This document shows, in pieces, positions 44,717 through 49,212 of a stretch of 49,212 nt of DNA. This stretch comes from Phoronis australis (lineage: Eukaryota; Phoronida; Phoronidae): NCBI GenBank assembly GCA_002633005.1, contig NMRA01000207.1:5051-54262 (forward strand), given 5' to 3'. Under the pieces are notes generated by a model. The model worked only from the letters and a program-made list of their open reading frames with translations, was not told the origin of the DNA and did not search any database. Position numbers and translations under genes: made by a program. Positions within the stretch are counted from its first letter, which is position 1; each line of letters opens with the position of its first letter.

Positions 44717-46389
44717 TTAAAGGAGCATGCCACCCAAAAAACAACCTAATTTGAATCAATTTAGATCGAGTAGTTCTACTCCATAACGACACGGACGATT
44801 GCGTTACCTGACACCTGACGGCAGACGGAGGTGTTGAAATTATCCAATGACGTCATCAGTTTCACACGCAGTCTGTTCAGCAGTTCACCCGGTGGCACAA
44901 CACGGGTTACTGGTGTCAGCTTATCGCATGAAGTCATCGTTTTACACCAAAAAATCATCAAAATTCGATGTAAAACCCTTTAAAATACACCGAGTTCTTA
45001 TAAAAACGTGTTGTTTTATTTCGCTCTTACGGATTTATTTGTATTTGGACACACCGTAGCCTACAAAGTTCGGCAGGCCAATAAGGTCCGTAGCAGAAGT
45101 TTGGGGTCTGTTCGGAGATAATTTCGAAGTATTTTCCGTGAGATACAGACATGAGAACCTAGATCTATGTTGTTTAGACTTGTGATTTTTTAGTTCTAAA
45201 CACAAAACGCTTGTTATCCTGGCCAGTGGCTCGGAGCCCGATAGGCCCGTCGCGGTCGGCCGGATTGACTCGTTATCCCGAGCGGGCCAGTGACTCGGAA
45301 ACTGATCAGACATCACGAGCATAAACCAGCCAAAGTTCAGTGGAAACTAAACTTCCAGTCAAGAAAATACTATACTAGTGAGCCAAAGTAATGTGCACGT
45401 GATTATGTTGGTGAATTACCACGAAACTGCAAATCTAGTTAATCGTCGGGGGCCGCGAATTCACGGGTTCCGCTTAAGTTTGGCCACAGCGCCGTCAGCG
45501 CAGAAGTTGCGCATTGACAATCATTATTTGAGTAATGTAAAGGTAAATAAAGATTCCCCTAACACCTGGCCGTGGGATGGAAATCGAGTTGTTTCACAAC
45601 AGTTTCTACCAGCAAATGACTAAATTAGCTGAGCTCAGTGGCCTCGGTGTCCCGGCAATTAGTTTTATTGCACCTAAAGCCGGTAACGCAGTGATTTATT
45701 CATTGCTGGCTTCTCAAATCATTTGCACTCACGAACACTCCAAAGGCATTACAAATTGCATCTAATGAAACAGACTTTGTTTCACTGAGTTTTATATAAG
45801 TATTGGTTAGGTGAGAATAATTCATTTTGAAACAGAACGCTCAGTAATAAACGCCAACATGGCAACTCGCAATCCCGACTTAGGACGAGCTAGACTCATC
45901 AGTCCCGACTTCGCACAGGAATACAGTGATGAAGAAATAGTAGAGAGGCGCTGTGAACAAGCTCAGACAACGGAACGTATGGAGTTATTTGGTAAGCCGG
46001 CATTCGTCAGGCACTGTCGACGTCTGCAGGCAACAGACACGGAGACGTTTCACGGCCTCATACTTGCTATTTACAGCGTACATTTCATTCTTCACTATAA
46101 TGAGCCACTTCCTAAGCATTTCGGACTCTCGAGAAAGTAAAAAAAAAAAACGTTATACCTGCTTTCCTCGCAGCTGCTTAGTTCGGACAAGCGGGAACGA
46201 TGCACCGCAACATAGCGGCCTTCACTCTACATATGAACCACTGACGTCGCTAGCGTCGTTTCTCACCTTCCTCACAGGTTAACGCGACACCTCTTGGCAA
46301 GGTAAGGTCGACCGCATGCGAGGCGATGTGGATATAGACCGATAAGACGGTAAAAAAGACTAATTAAATCGGGTGGCATTCTCCTTTAA
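44717..46389. mobile_element. TTAA-flanked DNA element (piggyBac-type) inside LINE RNase H
   Basis: TTAA stands at 44717-44720 and 46386-46389. Just inside are inverted termini AAGGAGCATGCCACCC (left) and, read inward from the right, AAGGAGAATGCCACCC, with one mismatch. The 1.67-kb interval interrupts RNase H, whose coding resumes in frame with one TTAA kept (HWVRAHVGIDGNENADRLAK from about 46430). TTAA target duplication and precise junctions are piggyBac hallmarks. The interior lacks a full transposase, so it is non-autonomous or degenerate. Confidence 0.88.
45811..46140 (+). CDS. ORF carried by the TTAA element
   Basis: A 109-residue frame inside the TTAA element. MATRNPDLGRARLISPDF would be a natural ATG start (about 45859). 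The acidic/basic middle contains RHCRRLQATDTETFHGLIL, a pattern like the helix seen in some repeat-encoded invertebrate proteins before the core of the protein. It ends near an A-run at 46140. Upstream, 45200-45310 has two related copies of a ggccagtggctcgga-like motif. Might be a captured exon or transposase remnant; not identified. Confidence 0.3.
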   Translation: MRIIHFETERSVINANMATRNPDLGRARLISPDFAQEYSDEEIVERRCEQAQTTERMELFGKPAFVRHCRRLQATDTETFHGLILAIYSVHFILHYNEPLPKHFGLSRK

Positions 46390-46990
46390 TGAGCTAAACA
46401 AGCTTGCAACTGAAAGAGACGTCAATATACACTGGGTCAGGGCCCATGTGGGCATTGATGGCAATGAGAATGCAGACAGACTCGCAAAGATAGGCGGGAG
46501 CACTAAGCGTTCTGCATTTTGTGCCTGAACCTGCTATCCCGGTATTTTACGGACGATGCAGGATGAGTTTACGCAACTGGGTACATACCCATGAGTCAGC
46601 TGCCCAGTGGGCATCACTTAACGCCTGCAGACTCAAGGAGAATTTTCCTAACGTGATCAAACCAAAAGCGGGTTCAAAAAACCTTCTGAGTCTAGATCGA
46701 TAGATTTGGTATAAGACACGTCATTCAAATTTTGACGGGCCACTGTAACCTAGCGCGACACAGACACATTACTGAGCATATGGGGAGTCCAGTGTGTCCC
46801 GAGTGTGGTACTGACGTAGAATCTCATAAACACCTGGTAGAGTCTTGCCCAGCTTTTTATAGGCTAGCAACCTACTGGATGACACTGTTAAATGCCTAAA
46901 ACATATAATGCATGGCAACAAATGGAAATTACGTCTGTCCGTTTTCCTAAAGGAGACAGGCAGACTTGAAAACTTTGCCGAAGAGCCATA
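46390..46990 (+). pseudogene. LINE ORF2, end of RNase H and C-terminal zinc knuckle
   Basis: Continuation of the LINE after the TTAA element: the RNase H end HWVRAHVGIDGNENADRLAK, a frame change near 46515, then RNWVHTHESAAQWASLNA, and a knuckle CPECGTDVESHKHLVESCP (about 46795-46852). The last conserved piece is RLSVFLKETGRLENFAEE (about 46930-46985). Confidence 0.8.
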
Positions 46991-47038
46991 ATTGGGATAT
47001 CGTGCTTTTGCTCAGGTGTTTTGTGCAATGGGCCCAAC

Positions 47039-47090
47039 ATGAGGCCTGCGCACGTCTGATGCGCATGAGGCCTGCGCACGTCTGATGCAC
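47039..47090. repeat. 26-bp tandem duplication
   Basis: Two copies of a 26-bp unit beginning atgaggcctgcgcacgtctg, at 47039-47064 and 47065-47090, at or just beyond the LINE 3' end. Confidence 0.9.
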
Positions 47091-47489
47091 TGCAAATGAC
47101 ATCAGGCCACCCGATCCGTTTTTTTACGTGATGGCCCTGAAAGAGTCATTTGAGTTCTGCCTAATTGTTCGCTATAAATGAACCGTTGAATCAGTGGCGC
47201 TCTTAAATAATGACCTGGAAAAGGCGACAATGCCCCTGGTCATTGAGGTGTACCTTGTCTCGGTGCATTAGTTTCTTGTTGCCGTAGAGGCGCCGGTGGA
47301 TCCAGAATTTCGCGGTTGAGTCGGTTTGCAAAGACTGTCCGAGGTGGTGGTTAAGGTCATCAGCCTGATTGTTGTACCGGCCGACCGAGTGATAACTGTA
47401 TCGTACAGGAGACACGACGACAGCCAACACACGGTAGTCCTCTTTCCGACGGGAAGCCAACCGAACAAGACGCCTCTGAACGTGGCGTG

Positions 47490-48850
47490 CAGTTCGTACG
47501 TGGATACACGGACGTGCGTCCGGCGTCCGCGGGTGTATCTCCTAAACCCCTTGTAGGATGAAATTTGGCAGGCGCCAGTGTTCCTAGGGGATTGACGACA
47601 GAGGGCGACGACTAGTTTCGGACCGACCCCGGCCGAATACCGCTGTCTCCCGTAGTGGCAATTTTAGTTTTTTACCGCGTTTGCCTCTGTAGTCTTCGAA
47701 GCTCCTCAACCGATTTTCATGAAATTTAGCAAATAGGCATCCATTAATGAGGTGACCCACTATCCTGTCTTGTGTTTTCACGATGGATTTGCGCCATCTA
47801 GTGACATTCTTAGTATTTTTGAGTCCCGTGACGTCCGGCGTCCCTGTCAACTAAACCCGGCAGTGTCATCATAAGGAGCAGTAATTGCGAAGTGGCATGA
47901 ATGTTCGAAGAGGACGGTTGACGATGATTTTCTGACGACTTCGACTACTGTGGCGCCTCCTAGTGGCAGTTTTGTTTGTTTTGCGCCCATGGTTGTATCT
48001 CCTAAACGCTCCGCAGGATTATTAAATGTTGCAAATGTGTTTATATGAAGTTAGTTGACAACGCGGAACGACGACGACTTTCAGACTACAGGTGTGCCCG
48101 GCCCCTTTTTAGTGGCAATTTTATTTTTTTTTTTTACATTTACCTCTGTATCTTCTAAGGTCCTCGATGGATTTGGAATTTGGCACATTCATGGGCTTCT
48201 AGTACGCTATCCTCCCGTATTGGGGGTGGATTTGAGGTATTTTGCGCCACCTAGTGGCCATTTTTACTGTTTTCGAATCAGTGTTTAGTTTTGGCGTCCT
48301 TCCCTCTATCAACCAAACCACGCTAAGGATGATTGTGAAAGTTGGCAGTGCATTTTCTTACTATTGACGATATTTTTCCGATGAGTTCGACTACTGTGGC
48401 GCCTCCTAGTGGCGGTTTTGTTTTTGCTTTTGTTTTACGCCCACTGGCAGGCCGTACCTGTATCTCCTAAGCCCTCTGTAGGATCTTTAGCACGTGTACA
48501 GTTATATGAAGTTAACAACGGAAGACGACGACTTTCACACGGGTCCGACTAAAACTGCCCCCTAGTGGCAGTTTCATTTTTTCTGTTTTCCTATATCTTT
48601 CTCTGATGAAGTTCCTCGACGAATTTTCATGAAATTTGTTAAATAACTTTCTTTTAAAGGAACGGTGACATTTTCCGGTTTTTAGACGGATTCAAAGTAT
48701 TTTGCTCTATCTAGTGGCCATTTTTACTGTTTTCTAGTCTGTTTTTGGCGTCCGCATTCTGTCAAACTAACCACTCTTAGGATGATTTTAGTGTGAAGAG
48801 AACGGTTGGCTTCAATTATTATGGAGCCCCCTAGTGACATTTTTTCGCCC
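47490..48850. repeat. Higher-order tandem repeat of about 465 bp built from CTAGTGGC units
   Basis: About 2.8 higher-order units. Each contains three sub-units ending in a form of (c)cctagtggc(a/c)(g/a)tttt, linked by recurring phrases: gtatctcctaa (47535, 47995, 48458), tcctcgac/gat with ttttcatgaaattt, and ctaacca/aaacca with aggatgatt. The sub-unit types alternate in fixed order. No coding region; frames here are chance. Confidence 0.85.
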
Positions 48851-48857
48851 TTAGCTG

Positions 48858-49212
48858 TAAACACCTTTTCTCAAATAAATGAGCTTCGAAAAAAGGACTT
48901 AAATTGAATACTTAATAAGGTATTTCCCAGACAATGCCAAACTTGCAAATTCATTAATCGGTCTATCCTATATATATATATAGGATAGACCACTCAAACG
49001 ATTGACGTCAGTGGTATATCCTATATATATATAGGATAGACCACTCAAACGAATGACGCTAGTGGTATACCCTATATATATATAGGGTAGACCGTTTAAT
49101 GAATATGCAAGTGTGGCATTGTCTGGGCAATACCTTATTAAGTATTCAATTTAAGTCCTTTTTTCGAAGCTCATTTATTTGAGAAAAGCTCATTTCAAAT
49201 GAGAAGGTGTTA
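48858..49212. mobile_element. Foldback element with three AT-core hairpins
   Basis: The left arm (taaacaccttttctcaaata, onward through tccttttttcgaagc-type and taataaggta) is mirrored by the right arm ending aaggtgtta at the window edge. Arms pair over more than 90 bp. The centre holds three related palindromes with (ta)n cores: 48963-48990, 49015-49042 and 49067-49093. The right terminus has an extra ctcatttcaaatgag absent on the left. There is no coding capacity. Confidence 0.9.

Larger units (their letters stand above)
40200..46990 (+). mobile_element. Long non-LTR retrotransposon (ORF1, EN, RT, RNase H, zinc knuckle), interrupted
   Basis: A near full-length LINE on the plus strand, with ORF1 (about 40313-41610) and ORF2 (41638 to about 46980). 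ORF2 contains an AP-type endonuclease, RT, RNase H and a C-terminal CCHC-like knuckle. This order fits R1/I/Nimb-like clades. All parts carry frameshifts, and RNase H is split by a TTAA-flanked DNA element (44717-46389). No poly-A tail is visible. Confidence 0.85.

Noticed and set aside
47203-48288. Short ORFs near the window end
   Set aside because: They lie in or next to the 465-bp tandem repeat and are not conserved between repeat units.

Overview
The window is a stretch of invertebrate animal genome packed with mobile elements. Host genes are nearly absent. All recognisable coding matter belongs to transposable elements: two non-LTR retrotransposons with RNase H, a Ty3/Gypsy relic, a tRNA-like SINE head, piggyBac-type and foldback elements, several minisatellites and a Polinton/Maverick. 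A marine invertebrate (mollusc, cephalochordate or similar) would fit, but the sequence does not settle the species. It is a draft assembly: runs of N at 19442-20025 and 32930-33181, and single N bases at 1610, 4160 and 12925 that sit beside duplicated sequence.

The main object is a decayed, nearly complete Polinton (Maverick / adintovirus-like endogenous element) at about 4368-22021 (17.7 kb), bounded by inverted repeats of about 530-545 bp. On the minus strand it carries a protein-primed family-B DNA polymerase with an N-terminal C2H2 finger (8514-5101) and, upstream of that, a small ORF that may be a histone fold (11023-10725). A short duplicated promoter-like region (11174-11397) separates these from a plus-strand cluster: PC4-like ssDNA-binding protein, small basic ORF, A32/FtsK-like packaging ATPase, two conserved Polinton proteins, rve integrase with C-terminal chromodomain, a small unknown ORF, penton-like minor capsid protein, pX-like virion protein, a collapsed major capsid gene and an adenain-type protease. 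This is a replication, integration, packaging and virion set. Almost every gene has frameshifts, stops or deletions, so the element is dead. A 5'-truncated LINE (about 8519-10645) is inserted at the N-terminal end of the polymerase gene. The 3.9 kb between the protease and the right TIR has no recognisable Polinton gene and holds other repeats plus the N gap.

Left of the Polinton (1-4367) are a 40-bp minisatellite, two nearly identical copies of a 1.3-kb segment, and a palindromic MITE with internal ATCGAT palindromes. Right of it are a 41-bp minisatellite (22868-23265), a non-coding stretch, two inverted copies of a repeat (26881-28035 and about 29625-30276) enclosing a possible host signal-peptide exon, and Gypsy fragments (30898-33669).

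From about 40.2 to 47.0 kb lies a second, longer LINE (ORF1, endonuclease, RT, RNase H, zinc knuckle). A 1.67-kb DNA element with TTAA target duplication and 15-16-bp inverted termini interrupts its RNase H. The end of the window has a higher-order tandem repeat of about 465 bp (47.5-48.85 kb) and a foldback element with three AT hairpins (48858-49212).
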